From positions 186,001 through 250,000 of the forward strand of contig LNIY01000001.1 in the NCBI GenBank assembly GCA_001449105.1: a stretch of 64,000 bases of DNA, given 5' to 3'. Positions 8,490 to 17,848 of the stretch are shown one piece after another (within the stretch, counting starts at the first letter, position 1; each line of letters begins with the position of its first letter). The position numbers and the translations under genes are program-made. Under the pieces are notes generated by a model. It worked only from the letters and a program-made list of their open reading frames with translations, had not been told where the DNA came from and made no database searches. This stretch comes from Caulobacter vibrioides (lineage in GTDB: Bacteria > Pseudomonadota > Alphaproteobacteria > Caulobacterales > Caulobacteraceae).

Positions 8490-9187
8490 TCGCGCGCGAC
8501 CCCAAGGGCGTCGTCCTGCCGTTCGCCCGCCCTCGCCTGGCCGGCGTCTATCCGGCCCTGGTCCGCGATGTTCAGGACCCGGATCAACAGGGCCGAGTGA
8601 AGATCGAGCTGCCTTTCGTCGGCGACGACGACGGTCCGTCCGCCCAGGCCTGGGCGCGGCTGTCCACGGCCCTGGCCGGCGCCTCGCGCGGGACCTGGTT
8701 CATTCCCGAGCCCGGCGACGAGGTGCTGGTGGCCTTCGAGGCGGGCGATCCTCGGCGGCCAGTGGTGATCGGATCGCTCTGGAACGGCGAGGACTCGCCG
8801 CCGGAGACGATGAACGCCAACAACGACGTGCGCAGCTTCACCTCGCGGTCGGGCCACAAGCTGACCTTCGACGACACCGACGGCGCGACCAAGGTCCAGG
8901 TCAAGACCCAGGGCGGCCACGAGCTGACCCTGGACGACGCCAGCGGCGGCAAGATCACCGTCAGCCACTCCAACGGCGCCAGCGTGGTCATCGACGCGGC
9001 CGGCAATGTGAAGATCACCGCCAACGCCAACTGCGAGGTGCAGGCCGCGATGGTCAAGGTGACCGCCTCCATGGTCACCGTGGACGCGGCGATGTCGAAG
9101 TTCTCGGGCGTGGTCAAGGCCGACACGGTGATCACCAACAGCGTGGTCTCGTCCTCCTACACCCCCGGCGCCGGGAACGTGTGGTGA
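8486..9187 (+). CDS. Spike base, gpV/VgrG C-terminal-like
   Basis: This 233-aa protein is the central spike. Residues about 10-105 form the gp5-type OB fold: YPALVRDVQDPDQQGRVKI, the G-x-W-F-I-P-E-P-G-D-E-V-L-V-A-F motif and RRPVVIGSLWNGED. The remainder (residues about 110-233) is a beta-strand-rich repeat with many G-x-V/I-x-V-x steps, consistent with an intertwined trimeric beta-helix. A short extension ending in PGAGNVW follows. No PAAR-type tip gene is visible beside it. It overlaps both neighbours by 4 bp. Confidence 0.9.
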   Translation: MIARDPKGVVLPFARPRLAGVYPALVRDVQDPDQQGRVKIELPFVGDDDGPSAQAWARLSTALAGASRGTWFIPEPGDEVLVAFEAGDPRRPVVIGSLWNGEDSPPETMNANNDVRSFTSRSGHKLTFDDTDGATKVQVKTQGGHELTLDDASGGKITVSHSNGASVVIDAAGNVKITANANCEVQAAMVKVTASMVTVDAAMSKFSGVVKADTVITNSVVSSSYTPGAGNVW

Positions 9188-11607
9188 GCGCCGCCCTGGC
9201 CCCGGCGCGCCGGCTGACCGTGCCGGCCACACGCAGGGATTCGCGCGAGATCCTGGTCACCGCGCCGCCCTTCTTCCTGCGCGACCCGGCCGCGCCGCCG
9301 ACCAGCGATCCGGCGCTCGCCGCGAGCCCGCCCCTGTTGTCGTTCGATGGGGCGGACTTCATGGAGGACTTCCTGGCCGGGGCCGCCGCGCCCGAGCGCC
9401 TGCCTCGCCTGCTGGCCTGGCGCGACTGGGCCGAGCCGCCGGCCTCGATGCTGGACGCGGTCGGAACCCGGCTCCATCCGACCTCGGTGCGGCGCGCCCC
9501 GCCCCTGGCCATCGAGCCGGAGACCGAGGCGGCCGGCGTGCTCGACCCCGACGGGGTGCCGCATGGCGACCCGGCATGGCTGCGCAAACTGTACCTGCCG
9601 TTGCACCTGCGCTTCACCCTGGTGGCCTTCGACCTGCTGTGCGAGCGCCAGGGCTGGCCCCGGGTCGCCAAGTCCCGGATCCTGGGCTCGGGCGCGGTGG
9701 TGCGCCGGCTGGTGCGCGATCCCGCCGGCGAGCGCTGGGAAGACTGGATCAGCGTCGACGGCAAGCGCGGCGTCTGGTTCGAGCTGGCGGGCGGCCTGCC
9801 CGCCGATCCCGAAGCCATTCCCGACGCCGCCTGGGGCGGACAGGACGCGCCCCTGAAGGCGCGGCTGGAGCTGAAGGCCGAGACGCCCCTGCCCAAGGCG
9901 CTGGACAGCGCGCGGCTGTCGCTGCTGCCCGCCACGGTGGCCGGCGCGGCGGCCCACACAACGCTCTATGGCCTCCTGCCGGTGCTCTCGGCCGCCGAGC
10001 AGGCCCAGGACAAGGCCCCTCCGGCCCTGGCCGCCGACATCGCCGCGGCCATGGCCGCCGAAACCGACGCCCGGCTGACCACGGCCTGGTCCGACGCGCC
10101 CGGCCAGCGCGCCGCCATCCGCGCGGCGCTGTCCAATCTGCTGGCCCTGACCGTGACGCCCAGCGCGCCGACGGACGGCCAGGTCGCCGCCGCGCGCAAC
10201 TCCATCCTGTCGTTCGGCATGATCCCCAGCTCGACCCTGGACACGACCCTGCGAGACGTGGTGCGCAAGGTGATCGCCGACGGCTTCGCGGCCCTGGCGC
10301 CGTCGGCGGGCGTGATCGGCCCGACCGGCGCGGCCGCCACCTTCTGGTCCAACGCCGAGCATTCGACCCAATGGTCCAGCGGCAACCCCACCGTCGCCCT
10401 CAGCTTCAGCGCGCGCCTGTCCGACTGGCGGGTGCTGATCCGCGACCGCCTGCGCCGGGCGATCGACGGGGTGCTGATCCCGACCGGCGCGCCCAGCACC
10501 GACGCCGAGCTGGGCGTGATCGCGCGCGGCGTCATGGCGGTGGCCCTGTTGCGGGTTCGCGCCTTCCGCCTGGCCCTGCTGGCCAACCTGCACGCCCAGA
10601 TGTTCGGCGAGGCCGACACCGCCGCCCTTGCGGCCGTGACGCCATTGACGTTCCAAGGCGTCACCTACCAGACGCCCGCCGCGACGACCGGCGCCCTCTC
10701 TGTCGAGATCGAGGCGGTCTACGGGCTGGACACGGTGACCAGCCCGGCCGACGCCGTGCCCACCTGGTCGCCGCTGAACCGCGCCCACCCGGCCAACGCC
10801 GACGCCGTGCACCGCGCGGCCCTGGCGCTGGAGTCGCTGTTCAACCCGCTGGACGAGGCCGGGGCCGCCGGCGGCAGCGCCTACGAGACCCGGCTGGCCA
10901 AGTTGATCGTCGACGAGATCGCGCCCGGGATCACCGGGGCGTTCGGCTTGCCCAACGATCCGATCCACCGGCTGCGAACCTTCGGCCTGGACCTGTTCGA
11001 GCAGCCCGCGCGCGGCCTGCTGGTCTTTCCCGGCCCGACGCCCGAGGCCGCGACCTTCGCCACGATGCGCCAGACCGTGGCCGCCAGCTACACCGCCAGC
11101 GTGCCCGTCGCCGTGACCGAGTCCCGAGGTCGCGCCAGGGTGCACCGGCTGCGCTACGACCACGACAACGTCTTCGCCGTGTGGTGCTGGACGCGGGTGG
11201 CGGGGCACACGGCCTGCGAGAAGGCCAAGCTGGTCTGGACCGGCCGGTCCGAGCCCTTCACGATCGCCGAACCCACCGACATCCTGGGCGCCAGACCGGT
11301 GACGGTGCAGCTGCCGGACCTGGCCAAGCTGGTGCGCGACATCCCCCGCATCGCCAAGGCCCGCGCCAAGCCGTTCGCCGCGTTCAACACTCCGCCCAAC
11401 TCCGGCTACAACGTCGGCGACGATCCCAAGGACACCTCGCGCGCCTGGGGCGTGGGCTGGATCTGCAGCTTCGCGATCCCGGTGATCACGATCTGCGCCT
11501 TCATCCTGTTCAGCATCATCTTCAGCATACTGATCGCCTTGCCGGGCTTCGCCTGGATGCTGCTGCTGAAGTTCTGCATCCCCATACCGGTCCCGAAGAA
11601 GTCATGA
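9184..11607 (+). CDS. Large eCIS-locus protein of unknown function with hydrophobic C-terminus
   Basis: This 807-aa protein does not match a family I recognise. It contains a soluble, Ala-rich, mixed alpha/beta body and then, at residues about 755-807, a strongly hydrophobic stretch (WICSFAIPVITICAFILF, SIIFSILIALPGFAWMLLL) that could form two membrane helices and ends in a Pro/Lys tail. Start: GTG at 9184 overlapping the spike stop (GTGA); the GTG at 9181 is an alternative. It lies between spike and gp25 genes, where other systems carry baseplate or anchoring parts. A role in tethering the particle to a membrane is possible but is inference only. Confidence 0.6.
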   Translation: MSAALAPARRLTVPATRRDSREILVTAPPFFLRDPAAPPTSDPALAASPPLLSFDGADFMEDFLAGAAAPERLPRLLAWRDWAEPPASMLDAVGTRLHPTSVRRAPPLAIEPETEAAGVLDPDGVPHGDPAWLRKLYLPLHLRFTLVAFDLLCERQGWPRVAKSRILGSGAVVRRLVRDPAGERWEDWISVDGKRGVWFELAGGLPADPEAIPDAAWGGQDAPLKARLELKAETPLPKALDSARLSLLPATVAGAAAHTTLYGLLPVLSAAEQAQDKAPPALAADIAAAMAAETDARLTTAWSDAPGQRAAIRAALSNLLALTVTPSAPTDGQVAAARNSILSFGMIPSSTLDTTLRDVVRKVIADGFAALAPSAGVIGPTGAAATFWSNAEHSTQWSSGNPTVALSFSARLSDWRVLIRDRLRRAIDGVLIPTGAPSTDAELGVIARGVMAVALLRVRAFRLALLANLHAQMFGEADTAALAAVTPLTFQGVTYQTPAATTGALSVEIEAVYGLDTVTSPADAVPTWSPLNRAHPANADAVHRAALALESLFNPLDEAGAAGGSAYETRLAKLIVDEIAPGITGAFGLPNDPIHRLRTFGLDLFEQPARGLLVFPGPTPEAATFATMRQTVAASYTASVPVAVTESRGRARVHRLRYDHDNVFAVWCWTRVAGHTACEKAKLVWTGRSEPFTIAEPTDILGARPVTVQLPDLAKLVRDIPRIAKARAKPFAAFNTPPNSGYNVGDDPKDTSRAWGVGWICSFAIPVITICAFILFSIIFSILIALPGFAWMLLLKFCIPIPVPKKS

Positions 11608-12002
11608 GCGCCGGATCCAACAGATTGGGCGTGGGCCTGCGCTTCCCCCCGGTCACCGGCCAGGGCTGGGGCTGGGTGGCGGGCGTTGACGCCGTCGACC
11701 AGGCCGTGCGCGCGGTGCTGCTGACCGAGCCGGGCGAGCGGATCGGCCGCCCCGTCTTCGGCGCGGGCCTGCGGCGCTTCCTCTTCCAGCCCAACAGCCT
11801 GGAGACCCGGGCCCAGATTCAGAAGGCCGTCGCCGACGCCCTGTCGCGCGACGAGGGCCGGATCCGCCTGGAGGACGTCAGAGTCGTGGCCGATCCGCGC
11901 GAGCCGACGCTGCTGCGCATCGGCGTCCGCTACCAGGTCCCGCCCGATCCCGGCCCGCGCAGCCTGGTCTATCCCTTCTATCTAGACGCAGGAGCGGCTT
12001 GA
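11604..12002 (+). CDS. Baseplate wedge protein, gp25/GPW-like
   Basis: This 132-aa protein matches the GPW/gp25 family (lysozyme-related fold without activity), which attaches the sheath to the baseplate. Diagnostic is the AVRAVLLTEPGERIGRPVFGAGLRRFLFQP region (residues about 30-60), equivalent to the I-x-x-I-L-x-T-x-x-G-E-R-x-M-x-P-x-F-G motif. The family length is 100-150 aa. Start at 11604, ATGA overlap with the preceding gene; the gpJ-like gene starts 2 bp after its stop. Confidence 0.93.
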   Translation: MSAGSNRLGVGLRFPPVTGQGWGWVAGVDAVDQAVRAVLLTEPGERIGRPVFGAGLRRFLFQPNSLETRAQIQKAVADALSRDEGRIRLEDVRVVADPREPTLLRIGVRYQVPPDPGPRSLVYPFYLDAGAA

Positions 12003-12003
12003 G

Positions 12004-14271
12004 ATGGCCCTGACCCCTCCTCGCCTCGACGATCGCGGCTATGCCGACCTGCGGGCCGAGCTGATCCGGCGCATCCCCGTCCACTCGCCGGAGTGGACCG
12101 ACTACAATCCCACCGACCCCGGGATCGCCCTGCTCGAACTGTTCGCCTTCCTGGGCGACAACCTGCTTTACCGGCTGAACCGTGCGCCCGAGGCGTCGAA
12201 GCTGGCGTTCCTCCAGCTGCTGAACATCCCGCCCCGGCCGGCGAGCGTCGCGCGGGTCCAGGTGCGGGTCGACCTGCAGAAGGGCGCGGTCGATCCGGTG
12301 ACGCCCGACTTCTCGCCCACCGCCCCGCGCCTGCAATTCGCCGCCGGGGACGTGCTGTTCCAGGCCACCGACGAGATCACCGTCCTGCCGGTCGAACTGG
12401 CCGGCTACGTCAAGCGCCCCTACGAGGGCGCCGCCCCGCCCGAGGGACAGGCCTCGGTCGAACAGCTGCTGAAGGACCATCTGGGCGCGGCCCCGGCCCT
12501 GACCGCCTACAAGACCACGCCGCTGCCCGCGCCCAAGGGCGGGGCCTTGCCGCCTTCGACCTCGACCGCGCCTTCGGCCACGGTGGACGGCGCCCTGTGG
12601 CTGGCCCTGCTGGCGCCAGCGCCGGTGCTGAAGGCGCTGGACACCGGCGATCCCGCCGCGACGCTCGACCTGGTGCGGCGCAAGATCGCCGGCCGGGTGA
12701 TCAGCCTTGGCGTACGCACCGACGACGCCCTGTGCGGTCCCGCCGACGCCCTGCGCTGCCCGGATTCGGACAGTTCGCCGGCGCGTTGGCCCGTGCGCTA
12801 CGACATCTCGACCGGCGGGTTCTCGGGCGCGGCCCGGCGTGTCGACAAGATCGCCTATCGCCGCCTCGCGGTCGAGGCGGACGACACCGACGGGCTGGGC
12901 CGTGCCGGGACGCTGCGCCTGCGGATTCCGGAGGCCCGCGGCGACGGGTCCATGCCGTTCGGCGACTGGCGGGCCGGCAGCTTCGACATTCCCGACGAGG
13001 ACCTGCTGGGCGTGGGCGGCCTGCCGCCCCGACTGGACGATCCCGACCTGGCGGCGCGGGTCCTGGCCTGGATCCGGGTGCGGCGGATCGACGACGCCGA
13101 TCCGCCCATCCAGGTACGGCTGGTCGACGCCAACATGGTCATGGCCGAACAGGCGGTGACCGCGCCTCCGGAAATGCTGGGCGCCGGCCAGGGCCGCGCC
13201 GGCCAGACCGTCAGCTTGTCCAAGACGCCGGTGATCCAGGACAGCGAGGTCATCCAGGTGCGCACCGAGGCGGGTTGGGCGGCCTGGACGCGGGCGGACG
13301 ACCTGGCCCTGGCCGGGCCGGACGATCCGTTCTACGCCCTGGACCCGACCGACGGGACGGTGACGTTCGGCGACGGGGTGCATGGCCGCATGCCCCTGCC
13401 CGGCCAGGCGATCCGGGTGCTGGCCTATCGCTACGGAGGCGGTGCCAAGGGCAATGTCGGGGCCGGAGGCGTCTCGCGCGTGCGGGGAGCCCCGCTGCGA
13501 GCGACCAACCCCTTGCCCGCGGCGGGCGGCCAGGACGCCGAGACCGAGGCCCAGGCCCAGGCCCGCATCCCCAAGGTCCTGCGGGCCCGCGACCGGGCCG
13601 TGTGCGCCGACGACTTCGCCGACATCGCGCTGGAGACGCCGGGGGCGATGATCGGCCGCGCCCATGTGCTGGCGCGCCACAAGCCCTTCGAGCGAGCCGA
13701 CGGCATTCCCGGCGTGGTCACCCTGATCGTCCTGCCGGCCCAGGACCTGGTGACGCCCGACACGCCCACGCCCGACCGGGAGGTGCTGCGCAAGGTGTGC
13801 GCCTGGCTGGAGCCGCGCCGGCTGGTGACCACCGAGCTCTATGTCACGCCGCCCGAATATGTCGACGTCGACATCGCCATCGCGGTGGACGCCCAGGCCG
13901 GCGTCGGCGAGGAGACCCTGCGGCGCTGGGTCGAGCTGGCCCTGAGGCAGCACTTCGCCCCCCTGCCGCCCTATGGCCCCGACGGCGAGGGCTGGCCGTT
14001 CGGGCGGGCGGTGCGGGACCGCGACGCCGAGGCCGCGGCCCTGCGGGTGCAGGGCGTGGCCATCGTCAACGAGGTGGTCGTCCAGGGCGTGGCCGTCGGC
14101 CCGGACGGCGTGCGGGACGCGGTGTCCCAGACCGTGCCGCTCCAGAAATGGCAGTTGCCCGTCATCCGCAAGGTGGGCGTCGCCATCGGCCCGACCGCGC
14201 CGTCGCTGGACCCCGATCCCGATCCGCCCGTCGGCGGCGTGGCCGTGCCGGTCGAACAGGAGGAGTGCTAG
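12004..14271 (+). CDS. Baseplate assembly protein, gpJ-like
   Basis: This 755-aa protein corresponds to the large wedge subunit (Afp11/gpJ class). The N-terminal segment EWTDYNPTDPGIALLELFAFLGDNLLYRLN (residues about 30-60) is characteristic of eCIS and phage 'putative baseplate assembly protein'. A second signature around residues 445-500 reads DGTVTFGDGVHGRMP followed by YRYGGGAKGNVGAG. The third (residues about 515-570) is AQARIPKVLRARDRAVCADDFADIA, typical of gpJ proteins. Together with gp25 and the following gpI-like protein it would build the wedge. It starts 2 bp after the gp25 stop and the next gene begins 3 bp downstream. Confidence 0.92.
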   Translation: MALTPPRLDDRGYADLRAELIRRIPVHSPEWTDYNPTDPGIALLELFAFLGDNLLYRLNRAPEASKLAFLQLLNIPPRPASVARVQVRVDLQKGAVDPVTPDFSPTAPRLQFAAGDVLFQATDEITVLPVELAGYVKRPYEGAAPPEGQASVEQLLKDHLGAAPALTAYKTTPLPAPKGGALPPSTSTAPSATVDGALWLALLAPAPVLKALDTGDPAATLDLVRRKIAGRVISLGVRTDDALCGPADALRCPDSDSSPARWPVRYDISTGGFSGAARRVDKIAYRRLAVEADDTDGLGRAGTLRLRIPEARGDGSMPFGDWRAGSFDIPDEDLLGVGGLPPRLDDPDLAARVLAWIRVRRIDDADPPIQVRLVDANMVMAEQAVTAPPEMLGAGQGRAGQTVSLSKTPVIQDSEVIQVRTEAGWAAWTRADDLALAGPDDPFYALDPTDGTVTFGDGVHGRMPLPGQAIRVLAYRYGGGAKGNVGAGGVSRVRGAPLRATNPLPAAGGQDAETEAQAQARIPKVLRARDRAVCADDFADIALETPGAMIGRAHVLARHKPFERADGIPGVVTLIVLPAQDLVTPDTPTPDREVLRKVCAWLEPRRLVTTELYVTPPEYVDVDIAIAVDAQAGVGEETLRRWVELALRQHFAPLPPYGPDGEGWPFGRAVRDRDAEAAALRVQGVAIVNEVVVQGVAVGPDGVRDAVSQTVPLQKWQLPVIRKVGVAIGPTAPSLDPDPDPPVGGVAVPVEQEEC

Positions 14272-14273
14272 CC

Positions 14274-16640
14274 ATGCGCCAGCCCGCCTTCGCGCATCTG
14301 ACCGGACCGGCGATGTGGCGGCGCTGCGATTTCGATCGCACGCGCATCGCCCCCGCCCCCGCCCGGGTCATGCTGGCGCCGAAGGCGACGCAGCCGGCTC
14401 AGGCGTCCGACCCCGCGCCCTGGCTGGCGGCGCGCGGCGGCGCCGCCGTCGTGCCTTGCCCCCCCGACCTCTGCGCCGAGGCCGCCGTGCTGCTGGCCGA
14501 TCCGACGCTGGGCCTGCTGGCCCTGGAGGGCGGTGCGACCGGAACCTGGCGCGCCCTGCCCCTCCCGCGCGCCCGCGTGCGCCAGCCCACGCCCGGACCG
14601 TTCGATTTCCAGCCGACCACGCCGCCGGCCGATCCGGCCGCGCCCGTCGACATCGCCCGCGACGCCGCCGGGCGGGTCTGGCTGCTGGATCGCGCCCCGC
14701 CCCGGCTGCGCGTGCTGTCCCCCGACCTGACCCTGCTGGACACCCAGACCCCGCCGGGCGCCTCCGCGCCGGACCAGGTGGTCTGCAGCGACTGGTGCGC
14801 GGCCGTGACCGACGGCGATCGGCTGCTGGTCCAGCCGTTCGGCGGGGTCTGGGGCGCCGCGCCGCTGCCCGCCCCCGCCGTCGCCCTGGCGGCGGATCCC
14901 GAGTTCGACCTGCTGGTCGTCCTGCTGCCGGGCCCAAAGCTGGCGATCGTGACGCCCGACGGCCTGAGCGTCCATGCGCTGCCGGCCCTGACCGCGCCGG
15001 CGCTCCTGCTGGTGATCGGCCCGAACACGATCATGGTCGGCGAGCCGAGGGGCGCGCCCGGGGCGCCGAGCGAAACACGCTTCGTCAGCTACGACCTGTC
15101 GGCCGCCGACGGCCCCACCATGATCTCCAGCTTCGGCGTGCGGGGCGCGGACGGGCGGGCCCTGTGGCGGCAAGGCGACCAGGTCTTCGCCAGCACCGCC
15201 GACGGCGCCCGCGCTCTCTATGCCCGCGAGGCGCCCGTCGAGACCGAGGGCTTCGTCGAGACCTACGCCCTGGACAGCGAAATCTTCGCCTGCCCCTGGC
15301 ATCGGGTGTTCGTCGACGCCTGCATTCCGCCGGGCGCGACGGTCACGCTGGAGACCAAGACCGCCGACAGCCTGCCGCCGTTCCCGGTGCGCCGGCCGCC
15401 CCGACCGCCGGCCGACGTCAGCGCGCCGGCGACCCCGGTCGACATCGAAGACCCGTGGCCGCCCCTGGGGTCGCTGACCGCGGACGAAGCCGGCTGGACG
15501 CCGCTGGGCGAACTGGACGTTCGCAGCGCCCAGGCCGACATCCCCGATCCGCCGGAACGGATCACGCGGCCCTCCGAGGAACCCTATGCGCAGGCCCGGT
15601 CGGACGCCGTCGCGCCCTGGCCCCAGGTCACCCTGGAGGGCCTGATCAAGGCGCCGCCCGGCCGCTATCTGTGGCTTCGCGTGCGGCTGACCGGCACCGA
15701 GCGGCGCAGCCCCGCGGTGCTGGCCGTGCGAGCCAGCTTCCCGCGCCCATCCCTGCTGGAGGTACTGCCTGCCTATTGGCGAGCCGATCCGGTGGCGGCC
15801 GACGCGTCCGACCGCGCCCTGGCCCTGTTCGAGGGCTGGATCACCGAGATCGACGCCCGGATCAGCATCCTGCGCCAGCTGGCCGATCCCCGGCTGGCCC
15901 CGCCCGAGGCCCTGGCCTGGCTGGCCAGCTACGCGGCGATCACCTTCGACCAGCGCCTGGACGAGTCCGTCCGCCGCCAGCTGCTGTCCGAGGCCTGCTG
16001 GCTGTACGAGCGGCGCGGCACCGTCCCGGGCCTGACCCGGCTGATCTCCATCCTGTCCGGCGCGCCTGCGATCATCGTCGAGGGCTTCCGCATGCGCCGG
16101 CAGAGCGCCGCCTTCGTGGGCCAGCTTTCGCCGATCCTCGGCTCGGGCCTGCAGCTGGGCGACTCCGACGCGGGCGGCGCCAGCGAGGACCCGGCCGACG
16201 CCGAACTGGAAGCCGACTACGCGGCCCTGATGCTGCGGCGGGCGATGATCCGCGCCGCGGGCGGACAGCCCTGCCCGCCGGACGATCCGCCCTATCCGCT
16301 GGAGACCGACCCGCTGGCCCGCTTCGTGCGACGCTTCGCCCACCGCTTCACCGTGGTGCTGTCTCGTGCGCGGACCCCCGTACTGGAAGCGGTGATCCAG
16401 GACGCGATCGAGGCCAACAAACCCGCCCATACCCTTCACGCCCTGTGCTGGATGGACGCCGGCTTCCGGGTCGGCGGCAGCTTGGTGGGCCTGTCGCGGC
16501 TGGGCGAGACGCCCTGTTTCGAGCCGGCGCTGCTGGGAACCGCGGTGCTGGGCGCCGACAACACGCTGGGACGAGCCGAGCCGGAAACGCGCTTCCGGAC
16601 CGGCGACCGACTTAACCAGGAGAGGACCGGGAAGCCATGA
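14274..16640 (+). CDS. gpI-like tail protein with N-terminal propeller-like region
   Basis: This 788-aa protein combines two parts. The N-terminal 480 residues contain repeated short segments of the kind DIARDAAGRVWLLDR and LRVLSPDLTLLDTQ, consistent with an NHL-like beta-propeller. From about residue 490 (LLEVLPAYWRADP) it follows the P2 gpI-type tail protein domain found in eCIS loci: LALFEGWITEIDARI, LAWLASYAAITFDQRLDESVRRQLL, and YERRGTVPGLTRLI. Such proteins sit at the outer edge of the baseplate and may carry receptor-binding parts. Start: first ATG after the gpJ stop, at 14274, with GGAGG at about 14260-14265 inside the preceding gene. Confidence 0.85.
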   Translation: MRQPAFAHLTGPAMWRRCDFDRTRIAPAPARVMLAPKATQPAQASDPAPWLAARGGAAVVPCPPDLCAEAAVLLADPTLGLLALEGGATGTWRALPLPRARVRQPTPGPFDFQPTTPPADPAAPVDIARDAAGRVWLLDRAPPRLRVLSPDLTLLDTQTPPGASAPDQVVCSDWCAAVTDGDRLLVQPFGGVWGAAPLPAPAVALAADPEFDLLVVLLPGPKLAIVTPDGLSVHALPALTAPALLLVIGPNTIMVGEPRGAPGAPSETRFVSYDLSAADGPTMISSFGVRGADGRALWRQGDQVFASTADGARALYAREAPVETEGFVETYALDSEIFACPWHRVFVDACIPPGATVTLETKTADSLPPFPVRRPPRPPADVSAPATPVDIEDPWPPLGSLTADEAGWTPLGELDVRSAQADIPDPPERITRPSEEPYAQARSDAVAPWPQVTLEGLIKAPPGRYLWLRVRLTGTERRSPAVLAVRASFPRPSLLEVLPAYWRADPVAADASDRALALFEGWITEIDARISILRQLADPRLAPPEALAWLASYAAITFDQRLDESVRRQLLSEACWLYERRGTVPGLTRLISILSGAPAIIVEGFRMRRQSAAFVGQLSPILGSGLQLGDSDAGGASEDPADAELEADYAALMLRRAMIRAAGGQPCPPDDPPYPLETDPLARFVRRFAHRFTVVLSRARTPVLEAVIQDAIEANKPAHTLHALCWMDAGFRVGGSLVGLSRLGETPCFEPALLGTAVLGADNTLGRAEPETRFRTGDRLNQERTGKP

Positions 16641-17848
16641 CCGACACGGTCGACGCGGCGACCTTCGCGCCGCTGGAGGGAACCGACCCCGCGCTGCCTG
16701 GCGATCCCTTCGCCCGGCCACGCTACAGCTACGGCCAGTTGCTGGGCGCCGACGATTTCGTCAGCGAGCAGCGCTATCACCTGCTGCGCGCCCGCCTGCG
16801 CAACGCCCTGCTGCACGGCTCGGGGGTGGCCTGCGGACTGGACGTGATCGCCAAGACCGTCGCCGATCCGCCGGCGGTGGAACTGATCTGCACGCCGGGC
16901 CTGGCGATCGACCCCCTCGGGCGCGAAATCTTCGTGCCCGAGTCCATCTGCCTGGACGTCACGGGCCTGGCCAACAACGAGAGCTTCTGGTCGGACCTGT
17001 CGCCGCCGCCGGACGACCCGGAAGGCGACACGCGCCGCTGCTATGCGGTGCTCAGCTACCGGGCCTGCCTCTCGGCCCAGACGCCGGCCATCGCCCAGCC
17101 CTGCTCGGACGCCGACAATTCCCTGGTCTACAGCCGAGTGCTGGACAGCTATCGCCTGTGCCTTGAGGCCACGCCGCCGCCCGATCCGCACGCCCTGTCG
17201 CGCGACTGGCCGGCCCTGAAGGCGCCGCTCGGACTGCGGGCGCGGCTGCAGGCCCTGCTGACCGACACGCCGCCGCACCCCGAGCAGCTGTGGTCCTATC
17301 CGCAGGACGCCAAGGTGCTGCTGGCGGTCGTCGACCTCAAACCCGTCGGCTCGCCCGCCGAGACCACCGACATCGGCGCCGTAGACACGTCCGTCCGCGC
17401 CCTGCTGCCCGACGTCCAGACCGTGGCCAGCCTGGCCACCGGCCTGCGACTGATCGGCCCGGCCGCGGGTTCGGCCTTCGCCCTGGACACGGTGCTGGTC
17501 GCGGCGGGAACCGGCGGTGACGCCGGCAAGGCGATCGTCACGGCCACCCTGACGGACGACATCCAGGCCGGAACCGTGACCGCCGATTCCGTTCATCTGT
17601 TCAAGCTGAACGGCGGGGCCTGGACAGCCCCGGCGACGGCCGCCCCGACCGTCGCCGGGGCGGTGATCACCCTCAAGGTGAACGAGGACTGGTCCGGCGG
17701 CGCCACCTATCAGCTGGTGCTGTCCGGCGGTGGGGCGCGCCCCATCCTGGACACGCACAACCGGCCGCTGGCCGGCCTGACCGACGAGCCCGCGCCTCCT
17801 GCCGGACGCGGCCGCGACGCGGTCGTCATCGGCGTCTTCACGCCATGA
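16637..17848 (+). CDS. eCIS accessory protein with shared N-terminal motif and Ig-like C-terminus
   Basis: This 403-aa protein has no assigned function. Residues about 24-70 contain Y-G-Q-LLGADDFVSEQ, RLRNALLHGSGVACGLDV and, later, GLAIDPLGREIFVP. The next gene carries a related block (see there), so the two share a domain. The C-terminal part (residues about 265-380, with TATLTDDIQAGTVT, SVHLFKLNG and ITLKVNEDW) resembles an SbsA-type Ig-like domain often found in surface or fibre proteins. It overlaps both neighbours as ATGA. A baseplate-peripheral or fibre role is an inference from position and the Ig-like module. Confidence 0.7.
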   Translation: MTDTVDAATFAPLEGTDPALPGDPFARPRYSYGQLLGADDFVSEQRYHLLRARLRNALLHGSGVACGLDVIAKTVADPPAVELICTPGLAIDPLGREIFVPESICLDVTGLANNESFWSDLSPPPDDPEGDTRRCYAVLSYRACLSAQTPAIAQPCSDADNSLVYSRVLDSYRLCLEATPPPDPHALSRDWPALKAPLGLRARLQALLTDTPPHPEQLWSYPQDAKVLLAVVDLKPVGSPAETTDIGAVDTSVRALLPDVQTVASLATGLRLIGPAAGSAFALDTVLVAAGTGGDAGKAIVTATLTDDIQAGTVTADSVHLFKLNGGAWTAPATAAPTVAGAVITLKVNEDWSGGATYQLVLSGGGARPILDTHNRPLAGLTDEPAPPAGRGRDAVVIGVFTP

